Shown: piece after piece, positions 53,444-64,000 of the stretch | How the letters are laid out: the number at the start of each line of letters is the position of its first letter | Position numbering within the stretch: the first letter of the stretch is position 1 | Source: Noviherbaspirillum autotrophicum | GTDB lineage: Bacteria > Pseudomonadota > Gammaproteobacteria > Burkholderiales > Burkholderiaceae_D | DNA length: 64,000 nucleotides | Direction: 5' to 3' | Assembly: GCF_000818395.1 (NCBI RefSeq) | Contig: NZ_JWJG01000028.1 | Span: 3,747,561-3,811,560 of the forward strand | Position numbers and translations under genes: made by a program | The notes under the pieces: model-generated | The model's input: only the letters and a program-made list of their open reading frames with translations | What the model was told of the DNA's origin: nothing | Databases searched by the model: none

Positions 53444-56400
53444 CTACCTTAACGAAAAATCCACCTTGCTCAGTGGGGCCGGGTTCCCGCCCGTCTTCGC
53501 TTCCTGCTGCCCGGACTTGGAAGCGAGGATGAAGATACGCTCGCCGGGGATCTTGCCGAACTTGAGCAGCCAGTCCTTGACGGCCTGCGCGCGCCGGTTC
53601 GCAAGGAAATTCAAGTCATCCTCGTCGATCGGGGTGTTCTCCTTGATCAGGTTTTCCATTTCCGCCGCCGGCAAGGCTTTTTGCAGGCCGATCACATTGC
53701 GCGGCTTCGGAAACTTTTCATCCTTGTAGACGCGGGCGAGCAGGCCAGGGTATTCGTCGGGCGTGACGGTGATGCTGGACAGTTCAGCAAACTGTCCTTT
53801 TGCCTGCAGGTCCTTTTGCTTGATGGCGCGCATCTTGCGGTCGATGGCGGCGCGTTTCAATCCTTCGTGGTCCGCGACCTGGTCGGCCCAGCCGGTGATT
53901 TCCAGCTTCAGCGCAGGGCGGGCGGCAAGCGCCTTGGCCAGCGTATTGAGCGCGGGTTCGGCCGATGGCCGGATCACGGCGCGCCCTGGCTCGAACGGCA
54001 GGGACGACAGTTCGGTGCCGCCGCCAAACATCGAGCCGAGCAAGGCAAATGGCTTGCTGACTGCCTTGAGGACGGCATTGCCGATCACCTTGAGGACGAT
54101 GCCGCCGACCGAGAAATGGGGATCGTCGAGCGATCCGTCGACTGGCACGTTGACGTCGATGACACCGTTGCTGTCCTGCAGTAGTGCGATCGCCAGCTTG
54201 ACCGGCAGCTTGGTCGCGGCGGAACTGGCGCTGCGCTCGCTCAGGGTGAGCTGGTCGAGGATGAGGCGGTTGGCCGCGTTGAGCTGGCGGTTTTCGACAT
54301 GGTAGGCGACCTCGAAGGACAGCTTGCCCTTCTCGATGCCATACCCAATGTAGCGGTCGGCGTAGGGCGACAGGTCGGCCAGCTCCATGCCGCGCACATT
54401 GGCCTGCAAGTCCAGCAGCAGGTCCTTGCGCAGCGGGTGGATGCGTCCGACGATCGACAGCGGCGCGCGGTTGACTTCGCCGTGCAGGTCCACCCCCGCG
54501 CTGGCCGACGGATCGGAGGACAGGCCGGCCACCACGCCGCCGAGATTGGTGAGGCTGGCCGAGTAATTGGGCTTGATGAAGTTGTCGGAGAAGCGTACCC
54601 GGCCGCCCTCGAAAGTGAGCTTGCGAATACTGATCGGGGGCATGTCATGTTTTGATTCGCCCTTTGAGTCGGTGGTGGTACCGGCCTGCTTGGCGGCGGC
54701 GCGCGCGGTGCCTGCCTCGGTCAAGCTCCTGCGCTCGTTTGCGTCGCCGCGCGCGATGTCCTGCAGGTTGATGCGCCCGGACGGATCGATGATGATGCGG
54801 GCGAAGAAATCTGCCAGCGCGAGGTTGTCCACGGCCAGCGCGAACGGCGCAAGCCGCACGTCCATGCCGTTGGCGGACAGCGATTTCCAGCGCAGGAAAT
54901 CGTTGCCGCTGATTTCGTCCACGGTCGCCAGGTTGGTCAGGCTGGCGTCGCCCTTGAAGCCGCCTTTCAAGCTGCCGTCCTGCGCCGTATCGAGCTGCAG
55001 CTTGCCTTTCGAGGACAGGCTGGCGCGGGTGACGCGCAGATTGATCCTGTCCTCGACCAGCGGTTGCAGCGGAAGGATATCGACGCCGCTCAGGTCGAGC
55101 ATCAGGTCGGTGTGGAACGGCGCAAGGCCGAGGCTGCCGTCGGCCGCCAGACGGCCGCTCTTGTTGACTGTCGCCTTGAGCGCCACGCGCGCCGGCGAGG
55201 TGCCGGCGGTCGAGGCGTCTTGCACGGAGATACTCAGCGGCGCGATCGTCGTCACGATCGGCTGCGGCGCGTTCTGGTCTTCCAGCCGCGCCGACCAGTT
55301 GTCGATGCGCAGCCGGCCGACGCTTACCGCATAGGCCGGGCCGCTATCCTTGGCGGCGGGCACCTGCGGTTTGTTCGTGGCAGGTGCGGTTGCGCCGGAC
55401 GCCGCTGCGCCGGGCTTGCCCTGGTGCAGGAACAGCGCGGCATTGTTCGACACGGCGTCGCCAATGCTGACCGTCTTCTTGCCGGTGTCGACGGCAAGCT
55501 TTTGCAGCTTCAGCGCGAATTTCTCGACACCGGCACGCATCGGGCGCGCGCCGGCATCGTCCGCATAGCGCACGGCGCCGTTGCGGATTTCCAGTTCGTC
55601 GAGCGCGATGCGCAGCGGTGCCGATGGCGAAGCTGGCTTGGCGGCCGGCTTGGACGCCGGCGCCGGCAGCAGGCGCTGCAGGTTGAGCTGGCCGTCGCGT
55701 CCGCGCGTCAGATCCGCTTCCAGGCCGTTCAATGTCACTTTCGTCAAGACGACAGGGCCGCTGAACACATTGGTGCTGCCCAGAGTGACGGCCAGTTCCG
55801 GCAGCTTGAGGAGGGGGGCGCCGTTTTTCTCGACGAGCTGCGCCGACTTGAGCGCGGCGCTGCCGGCCAGCAGAAGCACCGGCGCGCCATCCTTCGGCTG
55901 CTGGAAGCTCGCGCTCAGGCGGGTGTCGAGCCGGGCGCTGCGCAGCGTCGCACCAAATGCGAACGGCAGGTACTCAACATAGCGGGTCAGGTCCAGATCG
56001 TCGAGGTTGAGCTCCACCACGGCATCCCTGGCCTCGGCGAAGGGGCGCGCCTTGCCCTTGAGTTCCAGCGGCGAGCCGTCGACCTGCATGCGCAGCAGCG
56101 GCTCGACGAAGATGTTGACCTGCGACGGCAGCGACGAGATGAAGGGGATGCCCAGCGACAGGTCGGTCACGGCATGGGAGGACTTGCCCGGCCGGTCCTG
56201 GAAGTCGACGCGGCCGTTGTCGATGCGGATATTGTTGACGGAAAAGCGCGCGGGTTGCTGCGAAGGAGGCTGGCTGGTAGCCAGTTCGATCAGGTCGTCG
56301 ATGTTGTAGCGGTAAGGGGCGCTGCGCACCAGATGCACATAAGGCTTGTCCAGTCGGACTTGCTGTATCACCGGCGCCAGGCGAAACAAGGATTCGGCCG

Positions 56401-56701
56401 CCAGGTTGACCTCGAGTATGTCGAACGAGGCGAAAGCGACGTCGCCCTCCGGCTCCATCAGCTTGAAGTCGCGGATGGTCATGTCCAGGGTAAACGGGTT
56501 GACCTTGACATCGCCGAAGCTGCCGCGCCGATGGAGCTTTTCCGCAAACAGCGTTTCGGACTGCGACTTGATGACGATCGGCAGCACGACGAAGCCGACG
56601 AGGCTGTACAGAAGCAGCAAGGCGACCAGCGCCACGAAAGACCGTCGAACCGCGGTGTTGTGCAGGATGGAATGGAGTCGCTGTGACGGGGCATTGGACA
56701 T
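53444..56701 (-). CDS. DUF748 (AsmA-like) envelope protein
   Basis: 1085 residues. An N-terminal membrane anchor (about 22-45, RSFVALVALLLLYSLVGFVVLPIVI) is followed by long beta-rich repeats typical of AsmA/TamB/DUF748 proteins (LDMTIRDFKLMEPEGDVAFASFDILEVNLAAES; VHLVRSAPYRYNIDDLI; RFSVNNIRIDNGRVDFQDRP). The C-terminal part includes an OmpA-like segment (FEPGRAVIRPSAEPALNTLAKALAARPALKLEITGWAD). The family is implicated in outer-membrane lipid homeostasis by bridging the periplasm. The linker KPAAKPASPSAP is low complexity. Start ATG 56701 is preferred. Confidence 0.9.
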   Translation of the reverse strand: MSNAPSQRLHSILHNTAVRRSFVALVALLLLYSLVGFVVLPIVIKSQSETLFAEKLHRRGSFGDVKVNPFTLDMTIRDFKLMEPEGDVAFASFDILEVNLAAESLFRLAPVIQQVRLDKPYVHLVRSAPYRYNIDDLIELATSQPPSQQPARFSVNNIRIDNGRVDFQDRPGKSSHAVTDLSLGIPFISSLPSQVNIFVEPLLRMQVDGSPLELKGKARPFAEARDAVVELNLDDLDLTRYVEYLPFAFGATLRSARLDTRLSASFQQPKDGAPVLLLAGSAALKSAQLVEKNGAPLLKLPELAVTLGSTNVFSGPVVLTKVTLNGLEADLTRGRDGQLNLQRLLPAPASKPAAKPASPSAPLRIALDELEIRNGAVRYADDAGARPMRAGVEKFALKLQKLAVDTGKKTVSIGDAVSNNAALFLHQGKPGAAASGATAPATNKPQVPAAKDSGPAYAVSVGRLRIDNWSARLEDQNAPQPIVTTIAPLSISVQDASTAGTSPARVALKATVNKSGRLAADGSLGLAPFHTDLMLDLSGVDILPLQPLVEDRINLRVTRASLSSKGKLQLDTAQDGSLKGGFKGDASLTNLATVDEISGNDFLRWKSLSANGMDVRLAPFALAVDNLALADFFARIIIDPSGRINLQDIARGDANERRSLTEAGTARAAAKQAGTTTDSKGESKHDMPPISIRKLTFEGGRVRFSDNFIKPNYSASLTNLGGVVAGLSSDPSASAGVDLHGEVNRAPLSIVGRIHPLRKDLLLDLQANVRGMELADLSPYADRYIGYGIEKGKLSFEVAYHVENRQLNAANRLILDQLTLSERSASSAATKLPVKLAIALLQDSNGVIDVNVPVDGSLDDPHFSVGGIVLKVIGNAVLKAVSKPFALLGSMFGGGTELSSLPFEPGRAVIRPSAEPALNTLAKALAARPALKLEITGWADQVADHEGLKRAAIDRKMRAIKQKDLQAKGQFAELSSITVTPDEYPGLLARVYKDEKFPKPRNVIGLQKALPAAEMENLIKENTPIDEDDLNFLANRRAQAVKDWLLKFGKIPGERIFILASKSGQQEAKTGGNPAPLSKVDFSLR

Positions 56702-56964
56702 GAGAGATTGAGGTGAGCGACAGGACATGGAAGAGTGAAATTTTACCAGTGGCGCGGGTGGGAATATTTACCGAATGGAAGCTGTTTGGCCCGACCTTCG
56801 TTGCGGCGCGTGAATAGCCCCTGTTGAACATGGCAGTCAGATTGAGCCGTATCAAGATTGCATTGGCGTGGAAACCTAGATTGGATGAGACCGAGCACGG
56901 CTGCGGGCTTCACTTGCCGTGCTCGCGCCGCTTTCCATGTAGACGCCAAGCCGAAAGAAACCAG

Positions 56965-58677
56965 ATGAACCCTTCCGTCCTCGACGAATTCCTGCACGTG
57001 TCGCGTATCGCCTATTTTTCAATGGAAATCGCCCTGGAGTCGGATATTCCGACCTACAGCGGCGGGCTGGGCGTGCTGGCCGGCGACAGCATGCGCACGG
57101 CGGCGGACCTAGAGTTGCCGATGGTTGCAGTCACGCTGTGCAGTCGCGCCGGTTACTTTACGCAAGAGATCGATGCCGGCGGCCGCCAGATCGAGCATGA
57201 TGCCTGCTGGGACCCGGCGGCGCGCGCCGTTGCGTTGCCGGCCAAGATCGCGCTTGCCATCGAGGGGCGCGATGTCTGGATCATGAGCTGGCTGTACGAG
57301 ATCGATGCCGGCGCGGGCGGCAGCGTTCCGGTGCTTCTGCTCGATACCAATCTGCCCGAAAACGCCGAGGATGACCGTCGCATCACCGACAAGCTGTACG
57401 GCGGCGATCCGCAATACCGGCTCAAGCAGGAGACCGTGCTCGGCATCGGCGGCATGCGTATGCTGCGCGCGCTCGGCTTTCGCATCCAGTGCTACCATCT
57501 GAACGAAGGACACGCGGCGCTGTTGTGTCTGGCCTTGCTGCGCCGCACGCGCGGGACGCAGCGGCCCGCGCTCCATGCGCACACGTCTCTCTATAACGTC
57601 GATGAAGTGCGCTCGCTGTGCGCCTTCACCACCCATACGCCGGTCGATGCCGGGCATGACAAATTTTCATACGAGCTGGTTGCGCGCGTGCTTGGTCCAT
57701 GGGCCGACCTGGCCCTGCTGCGCGAACTGGGGGGCGAGCAGCATCTGAACATGACCCGGCTGGCGCTCAACTTGTCCGAATACGTGAACGGTGTGGCGCG
57801 CAGCCATGCGGAACAGTCGCGCCGCATGTTCCCCGGTTACCGGGTGCATGCGATCAGCAACGGCGCGCATCTGCATACCTGGACCAGCCCGAGCTTCCGT
57901 GCTTTGTACAGCCGGCACTTTCCGCATTGGTGCCACGAGCCCGAGACGCTCAGCCATATCGACGTCGTTGATGATGACGAGTTGTGGCAGGCGCATGCGG
58001 CGGCCCGCGCTGCGCTATTTGACTTTGTGCGGCGTCGCTGCGGGCTGGCGCTGCGCGAGGAAGTTTTTACACTGTGCTTTGCGCGCCGCATGACCGGTTA
58101 CAAGCGGCCCGATCTGCTGTTTGGCGATCTGGATCGCCTGCGGCGCATTGCGCGCGGCCATCCGCTGCAAATCCTCATCGCCGGCAAGGCGCACCCGCAC
58201 GATACCGAGGGCAAGTGCCTGATCGAGGCGCTGCACCGCCACATCGAGGCGCTGCGCCCTGACGTGCAGGCGGCATTCATTCCCGACTACACGATGGATA
58301 TCGCGCGCCTGATGGTGGCCGGCGCCGACGTCTGGCTCAACACCCCGCTGCCGCCGCTCGAAGCATCGGGCACCAGCGGCATGAAGGCCGCCTTCAATGG
58401 CGTGCCCAGCCTGTCGGTGCTGGATGGCTGGTGGCTCGAAGGCTGCATCGAGGGCGTCACCGGATGGGGCATCGGCTCGGCCAGCGATGCGGCGCCCGCC
58501 CACGGCGAAATGTTGTACGAAAAGCTGGAAGGGGAAGTGCTTCCGCTGTTCTATGGCGACCGGGCAGGTTGGCTCAAGCTGATGAAAGGCGTGATCGGGC
58601 ACAACGCGGTGCTGTTCAACTCGCAGCGCATGATGCGCCGCTATGCCGCCGAGGCGTACCTACGGCACGCTCTATGA
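56965..58677 (+). CDS. glgP: Alpha-glucan phosphorylase (short GlgP type)
   Basis: 570 residues, much shorter than the roughly 800-850 of MalP/GlgP, matching the short maltodextrin/glycogen phosphorylase-like subfamily. It has [79 protein letters not shown] and [23 protein letters not shown], where Lys474 binds pyridoxal phosphate. It phosphorolyses alpha-1,4-glucans to glucose-1-phosphate. ATG 56965 is preferred; the open upstream frame includes non-conserved residues. It is convergent with the Hsp70-like gene. Confidence 0.92.
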   Translation: MNPSVLDEFLHVSRIAYFSMEIALESDIPTYSGGLGVLAGDSMRTAADLELPMVAVTLCSRAGYFTQEIDAGGRQIEHDACWDPAARAVALPAKIALAIEGRDVWIMSWLYEIDAGAGGSVPVLLLDTNLPENAEDDRRITDKLYGGDPQYRLKQETVLGIGGMRMLRALGFRIQCYHLNEGHAALLCLALLRRTRGTQRPALHAHTSLYNVDEVRSLCAFTTHTPVDAGHDKFSYELVARVLGPWADLALLRELGGEQHLNMTRLALNLSEYVNGVARSHAEQSRRMFPGYRVHAISNGAHLHTWTSPSFRALYSRHFPHWCHEPETLSHIDVVDDDELWQAHAAARAALFDFVRRRCGLALREEVFTLCFARRMTGYKRPDLLFGDLDRLRRIARGHPLQILIAGKAHPHDTEGKCLIEALHRHIEALRPDVQAAFIPDYTMDIARLMVAGADVWLNTPLPPLEASGTSGMKAAFNGVPSLSVLDGWWLEGCIEGVTGWGIGSASDAAPAHGEMLYEKLEGEVLPLFYGDRAGWLKLMKGVIGHNAVLFNSQRMMRRYAAEAYLRHAL

Positions 58678-58732
58678 AATGAGGACATGCGACGCGCCGG
58701 AAAGGGAGGATGGCGCTGGCCTCGCGCGCCAT

Positions 58733-59983
58733 TTACCCGAAGCGTCGCGCGGCATCCAGCGCCAGTCCAGTGCCGATGCTGCCGAATAAATCGCCCTCGA
58801 CCCGCCGCGCGGCAGGAAACAGCGCCGCGATCCTTGCGCGCAGCAGCGGCACGCTGCTCGACCCGCCAGTGAAGAACACCGTGTCGACCGCGCCCGCGAC
58901 GACGCCGGCGTCGCGCAATAGTTGAACGACTGTCTTTTCCACGCCACCGACCAGGGGCGCGATGGCGTCGTCGAAGGCTGGCCGCTGCAGCTGAAGCATC
59001 AGGTCGGGTGCCAGGCGGTCGAGCGCCAGCTGTGCCGTGTCCTGCGCCGAGAGCGCGATTTTTCCTTGCTCGACCTGCAGCGCCAGCCAATGGCCGTCGC
59101 GCTGTTCGATCAGCTTCAGCAGGAGGGCGAGCTTGTCGCGCTCGCGCGCGTCGCGATACACCTCCTGCAATTCGCGCCAGACTTTTTGGGTATAAGCGAA
59201 ATTGATGGTGTGCCAGGTCGCGAGGTTGAAGTAGTAACTCGACGGCACTTCCTTGTCGTTGGCCAGCCGGGTGCCGAGGCCGAGGAACGGCATGGCGCAG
59301 GCCAGGCTCAGGTACTTGTCGAAGTCGGTGCCGCCGATGTGCACGCCCCCGGTGGCGAGGATGTCGTCGCGTCGTTCGGTCTTGCGCGCGCGCTGCGGCG
59401 CGAGCCTCAGCAGCGAAAAGTCCGAGGTGCCGCCGCCGATATCGGCGATCAGCACCAGCTCTTCGCGCGCGATGCCCGATTCATAATCGAAGGCGGCGGC
59501 GATCGGCTCGTATTGGAAAGCGACTTCCGCGAACCCGGCCGCGCGCGCCACTTCTTGCAGCGTGCTTTCCGCTTGCCGGTCCGCTTGCTCGTCGTCGTCG
59601 ACGAAATGCACCGGCCGGCCGAAAACCGCCCGCGTGAAAGAGCTGCCTGCGGCTTGTTCGGCGCGGTGCTTCAGTTCGCGCACGAATTGCGCGAGCAGTT
59701 CGCGAAACGGCAGGGCCCGGCCCTGTACTTCGGTCTGCCCGTCGATCAGGCTGGTGCCGAGCAGGCTCTTGAGCGAGCGCATCAGGCGGCCTTCGTGGCC
59801 GGCGAGATAGTCGGCCAGCGCGGCGCGGCCGAACGTGACGGCATTGTCGTCGGCGTTGAAGAACACCACGGAGGGCAGGGTGGGCTTGCCGTCTTCGAGC
59901 GGGAGCAGGGCGGGATGGCCGGGCCGGTAGCAGCCAACGGTCGAATTCGAGGTGCCGAAATCGACGCCGCAAACGTCAGACAT
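58733..59983 (-). CDS. yegD: Hsp70-family protein, YegD-like
   Basis: 416 residues, the ATPase half of Hsp70 without the usual substrate-binding domain. ATP-binding motifs: CGVDFGTSNSTVG (5-17), IADIGGGTSDFSLLRL, FQYEPIAAAFDYE and the C-terminal FFTGGSSSVPLLRARIAALFP. YegD-type proteins are putative chaperones of unknown clients. A single-gene unit, convergent with glgP. Confidence 0.92.
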   Translation of the reverse strand: MSDVCGVDFGTSNSTVGCYRPGHPALLPLEDGKPTLPSVVFFNADDNAVTFGRAALADYLAGHEGRLMRSLKSLLGTSLIDGQTEVQGRALPFRELLAQFVRELKHRAEQAAGSSFTRAVFGRPVHFVDDDEQADRQAESTLQEVARAAGFAEVAFQYEPIAAAFDYESGIAREELVLIADIGGGTSDFSLLRLAPQRARKTERRDDILATGGVHIGGTDFDKYLSLACAMPFLGLGTRLANDKEVPSSYYFNLATWHTINFAYTQKVWRELQEVYRDARERDKLALLLKLIEQRDGHWLALQVEQGKIALSAQDTAQLALDRLAPDLMLQLQRPAFDDAIAPLVGGVEKTVVQLLRDAGVVAGAVDTVFFTGGSSSVPLLRARIAALFPAARRVEGDLFGSIGTGLALDAARRFG

Positions 59984-60196
59984 GTTCAGGCTTTCAACGC
60001 AAAAGGGGGACCATGATACGGGAAATGAAGCGACTCCGATGCAGGAACGGCGCTTTCGTCGCCACCGGACGGGAGCGCGCCGTCCGCCGGTGCCGCGCGG
60101 GCTGTCGCCGTGACATGATTATTAGAAATATTAGACAATCTCGTGGCGCAGAATGCCGTTGCATGTTCGGCACTCGACAACCTGAGGAAAACGGAA

Positions 60197-61456
60197 ATGA
60201 CGGATAGAAGCCGCAGCAACTGGTACTTTGGATGGAATATCGTGGCGGCAGCTACCTTGCTGACCCTGCTGACGGTCGGCATGCGCATGGGGATCGGCCC
60301 ATTCTTCCTGCCGATCGCCAGGGACCTCGGGTTCAGCCGCAGCCTGCTGGCCGGGATCGTCGCCCTCGGCATGCTGTCGTACGGCCTGGCCATGCCGCTG
60401 GCCGGGCACATGGTCGGGCGGTTCGGCACCCGCTTCGTGCTGCTGCTCGGAACCGCCATCGTCGTGTCATCCGCCATCTGGACCGTCATCGCGCACACTG
60501 CCGCCACCTTCCTGCTGTCCTTCGGCGTGCTGATGTCGGCCGGCCTCGCATTGACCAGCCCGGTGGCGCTCACGCCCGTCATCAGCCGCTGGTTCACCCG
60601 GCGGCGCGGCATGGCCCTGTTCTTCCTGTCGACCGGCTCGATGGCCGGCATCGCGGTCATGACGCCGGTGTTTACGTATGCTATCGACGTGGCCGGCTGG
60701 CGCGCGACGCTCCTCGGTTTCGCCGCGGCCTTTGCCGCTATCACCGTGCCGGCCGCGCTGTTCGTGATCCGCGACAGCGCGCCGCCGCACACCGATCTGC
60801 TGCCCGAGCAGATTGCCGCCCAGGGAGCGCGGACGGCAGGAACGCCGCCGGGGCTGACGTTCGGCCAGGCGGTCCGCACCGCGCCCTTCCTGAAAATCTG
60901 CCTCGGCCTGTTTGCCTGCGGCTTCAGCATGAACCTGCTGGGCACGCACGGCATGCCCATGCTGATGGACCACGGCTTCGATGCGATGACGAGTTCCCTC
61001 GGCATCGGGCTCATCGGCCTGGTCGCCATCTTCAGCACGCAGATGCTCGGGCGCTTGTCCGACAGCCTGCCGCGCAAAAACCTGCTCGCCGCCATCTACT
61101 TCGTGCGCGGACTCGGCTTCTTCGCGCTGCTGCTGGTGGGCACGCACTGGGAGCTGTATGCGGCTGCCACCATCGGCGGGATCGTCTGGGCCGGCAGCAT
61201 CGCCATGTCGTCCGCCATCCTGGCCGACGTCTACGGCGTGCGGCTGGTCGGCATCCTGTACGGCTGGGCCTACCTCGGACATCAGGTCGGGGCCATGATC
61301 AGTTCATGGCTGGGCGGCTGGGGCTACGAAACCTTCGGCACCCACTGGATCGCGTTTGGCGCGACCGGCGCGCTCCTGCTGGTTGCGGCCGGCGTGTCGC
61401 TGCGCTTGCCGCTGAAGGATTTTACGTTGATGGCGCCGCGGCCGGCCGCGCAATGA
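60197..61456 (+). CDS. Major facilitator superfamily transporter
   Basis: 419 residues with 12 hydrophobic segments. It has the MFS motif A-like GHMVGRFGTRF between TM2 and TM3 and GRLSDSLPRKN between TM8 and TM9, plus SRWFTRRRGMALFFLSTG, typical of the oxalate:formate/monocarboxylate group. ATG 60197 has GAGGAAAACGG upstream; the frame is open to 60143. The solute is unknown. No regulator adjoins. Confidence 0.88.
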   Translation: MTDRSRSNWYFGWNIVAAATLLTLLTVGMRMGIGPFFLPIARDLGFSRSLLAGIVALGMLSYGLAMPLAGHMVGRFGTRFVLLLGTAIVVSSAIWTVIAHTAATFLLSFGVLMSAGLALTSPVALTPVISRWFTRRRGMALFFLSTGSMAGIAVMTPVFTYAIDVAGWRATLLGFAAAFAAITVPAALFVIRDSAPPHTDLLPEQIAAQGARTAGTPPGLTFGQAVRTAPFLKICLGLFACGFSMNLLGTHGMPMLMDHGFDAMTSSLGIGLIGLVAIFSTQMLGRLSDSLPRKNLLAAIYFVRGLGFFALLLVGTHWELYAAATIGGIVWAGSIAMSSAILADVYGVRLVGILYGWAYLGHQVGAMISSWLGGWGYETFGTHWIAFGATGALLLVAAGVSLRLPLKDFTLMAPRPAAQ

Positions 61457-61466
61457 AAAATCGGTA

Positions 61467-61494
61467 TTGCTTCTGTCGAATGTTCCGCTATAAT
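61467..61494 (+). promoter_or_regulatory. Promoter of tRNA-Leu
   Basis: TTGCTT (61467-61472), 16-bp spacer, TATAAT (61489-61494), 16 bp before the tRNA. Confidence 0.7.
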
Positions 61495-61510
61495 TGCGGC
61501 CTTTCGCATC

Positions 61511-61597
61511 GCCCAGATGGCGGAATTGGTAGACGCACTAGGTTCAGGTCCTAGCGGTGGCAACACTGTGGAGGTTCGAGTCCTCTTCTGGGCACCA
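61511..61597 (+). tRNA. tRNA-Leu(CAG)
   Basis: 87 nt with encoded CCA. Acceptor GCCCAGA pairs with TCTGGGC. Anticodon stem CTAGG/CCTAG with loop TTCAGGT (anticodon CAG). There is a class II variable arm, and T-loop GGTTCGAGTCC. Confidence 0.97.
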
Positions 61598-61604
61598 AGT
61601 TTAA

Positions 61605-61632
61605 AAAAGGTCCGCACTTGCGGACCTTTTTC
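61605..61632 (+). terminator. Terminator of tRNA-Leu
   Basis: AAGGTCCGC / GCGGACCTT around ACTT, flanked by A and T runs. Confidence 0.92.
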
Positions 61633-61701
61633 TTTTCCGGCTATCACCACGGAGTCCTCGATTGCCTGCACTTCCAACATATCCGCATGTGCCAGCATTC
61701 G

Positions 61702-61745
61702 ATAAGTAAAAAACCCGTTGGCTAGCCAACGGGTTTTTTACTTAT
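61702..61745. terminator. 44-bp perfect palindrome, bidirectional terminator
   Basis: Self-complementary over its full length, centred at 61723/61724. Core CCCGTTGGCTAGCCAACGGG is flanked by six A on the left and six T on the right, so each strand reads as a GC stem plus T run. It separates tRNA-Leu (plus) from the phosphoribosyltransferase gene (minus). Confidence 0.92.
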
Positions 61746-61772
61746 GAGTCAGAAATCACGATCTAGTTTCAC

Positions 61773-62309
61773 TCAATTCACTTCACCCTTTTTCAGCCAT
61801 GCAGTAAGCTGATGGGGGCGCAAGCCGTCGAACTCTTCAAAAGGCTGATGAATCCACGGATTGTGCTGCAAGTATTGCAAAAAATAATCCGGGTGGACTG
61901 CTGAACAGGCTTTACACCAGATGACTGCAGATCGGACCTCGGTCACGGCAGGAAAATTCTCCTTCAGATGGTGCTGTACATTCTGCAAAGTGACGCCGGA
62001 ATCGACGAGGTCATCAATCAACAGAACTTTTCCGCCCAACGTTCCTTTCGTCATCGTGATGTGCTTGGCGATATCCAGCACTCCTTGGACTGTACCGGCC
62101 TCTTCACGATATGAGCTGGTCGAGAGAATCGCCAACGGCACATCAAAGATCCGCGAAAAGATATCGCCTGGACGCAAGCCGCCGCGAGCCAAACACAACA
62201 CCTGCTCAAACTTCCAACCGGACTCATGGACCATGCGTGCCAGCTCGGCAATCGCATTGTGATATTCGTCCCATGACACCCATAAGTGCTTCTCGTTCGA
62301 AACGTTCAT
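61773..62309 (-). CDS. Purine phosphoribosyltransferase (xanthine/hypoxanthine-type)
   Basis: 178 residues. The PRPP-binding loop LLIDDLVDSGVTL (96-108) and CLARGGLRPGDIFSRIF are typical of type I PRTases in the Gpt/hypoxanthine group. It would salvage a purine base with PRPP. The C-terminal PWIHQPFEEFD resembles the xanthine PRTase-type hood. It lies 16 bp behind purA on the same strand, pairing de novo AMP synthesis with salvage. Base specificity cannot be told from sequence alone. Confidence 0.88.
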   Translation of the reverse strand: MNVSNEKHLWVSWDEYHNAIAELARMVHESGWKFEQVLCLARGGLRPGDIFSRIFDVPLAILSTSSYREEAGTVQGVLDIAKHITMTKGTLGGKVLLIDDLVDSGVTLQNVQHHLKENFPAVTEVRSAVIWCKACSAVHPDYFLQYLQHNPWIHQPFEEFDGLRPHQLTAWLKKGEVN

Positions 62310-62325
62310 TGCTTACCCATCCACC

Positions 62326-63633
<1,308 letters not shown>

Positions 63634-64000
63634 CTAATTTTTAAGAACCCAGTTTCCGTTTTCAAACACGATTGCACGATCGCAATCGAATTCATCCTGA
63701 TCGTTTTCATGCCCCGGCAAAGCCTGGATGACAACCTCGCCCATTCTTCGCAAGTCCGCGATCTTTTCCTTCAACGCCGGCTCCGCACTCCAGGGAGCCC
63801 GAATCGCACTCTTGCGCTCCGCGACCGGGATCAAGCGCGCGAGCTCGCGTAAATCGAGCGAAAAGCCGGTTGCTGGCCGTGCGCGTCCGAATGCCTCGCC
63901 GACATGATCATAGCGCCCACCGCGCGCCACGGCGTTTGGCAAGCCCGGCACATAGGCGGCAAACATCACGCCGCTGTGATAATGGTAGCCGCGCAAATCG
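63634..64000 (-). CDS. hisZ: ATP phosphoribosyltransferase regulatory subunit (3' part)
   Basis: The frame runs off the right edge; the C-terminal 121 residues are visible. [19 protein letters not shown] and [29 protein letters not shown] are diagnostic of HisZ, the catalytically inactive histidyl-tRNA synthetase paralogue that activates short-form HisG in histidine synthesis. It shares an operon with purA. Confidence 0.93.
   Translation of the reverse strand, partial: DLRGYHYHSGVMFAAYVPGLPNAVARGGRYDHVGEAFGRARPATGFSLDLRELARLIPVAERKSAIRAPWSAEPALKEKIADLRRMGEVVIQALPGHENDQDEFDCDRAIVFENGNWVLKN

Overview
The window is about 64 kb of a GC-rich betaproteobacterial chromosome. The gene orders argH-algZ-algR / hemC-hemD-hemX-hemY, trxB-ftsK-lolA-rarA-serS and hisZ-purA, and the protein sequences themselves, fit Burkholderiales, most likely Oxalobacteraceae (Herbaspirillum/Noviherbaspirillum/Herminiimonas type). 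The family placement is my inference from synteny and protein style, not a database result.

Region by region. 1-2.9 kb: the end of a TRAP substrate-binding gene converging on the dctQM permease genes. 3.3-13.8 kb: argH, an AlgZ/AlgR-like LytS/LytTR two-component pair, ppc, and the tetrapyrrole operon hemC-hemD-hemX-hemY. 13.9-21.3 kb: pyrophosphatase, an HDOD-GAF protein, a membrane Ser/Thr kinase, a FemAB-like acyltransferase, NAD synthetase, PII (glnB) and a UPF0126/TRIC-like channel. 21.4-29.2 kb: Smr protein, trxB, ftsK, lolA, rarA and serS, ordinary housekeeping. 29.2-31.1 kb: an EAL-CBS-GGDEF signalling protein.

31.4-37.1 kb is a small mobile element inserted at tRNA-Ser(CGA). It holds a P4-type tyrosine integrase, an unrecognised accessory protein, an AlpA-like regulator, a small winged-helix protein, a tiny ORF, a replication-type winged-helix protein, a hairpin-rich non-coding block that could be an origin, and one large cargo gene on the opposite strand: an ABC-type ATPase with a C-terminal TOPRIM domain (OLD-like nuclease). 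The tRNA 3' end and its downstream terminator recur in diverged form at the right end. This compact element, with a single probable defence gene, is the most interesting part of the window. Beyond it lie 750 bp of AT-rich DNA without credible genes, then a GGDEF-EAL gene that is truncated, frameshifted twice and joined to the tail of a solute-binding-protein gene.

38.9-64 kb returns to host DNA: a phasin-like protein, a branched-chain-type solute-binding protein next to a chemoreceptor, DUF445, DUF2164 and KTSC proteins, an oxidoreductase cluster (SDR, cupin, frameshifted SDR, aldo/keto reductase) divergent from a LysR regulator, a Cache chemoreceptor with a CheR/CheB-docking tail, a beta-helix lipoprotein, a DUF748 giant, a short glucan phosphorylase, an Hsp70-like protein, an MFS transporter, tRNA-Leu(CAG), and the hisZ-purA-phosphoribosyltransferase operon running off the right edge. 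No rRNA, CRISPR array or intact insertion sequence was seen.
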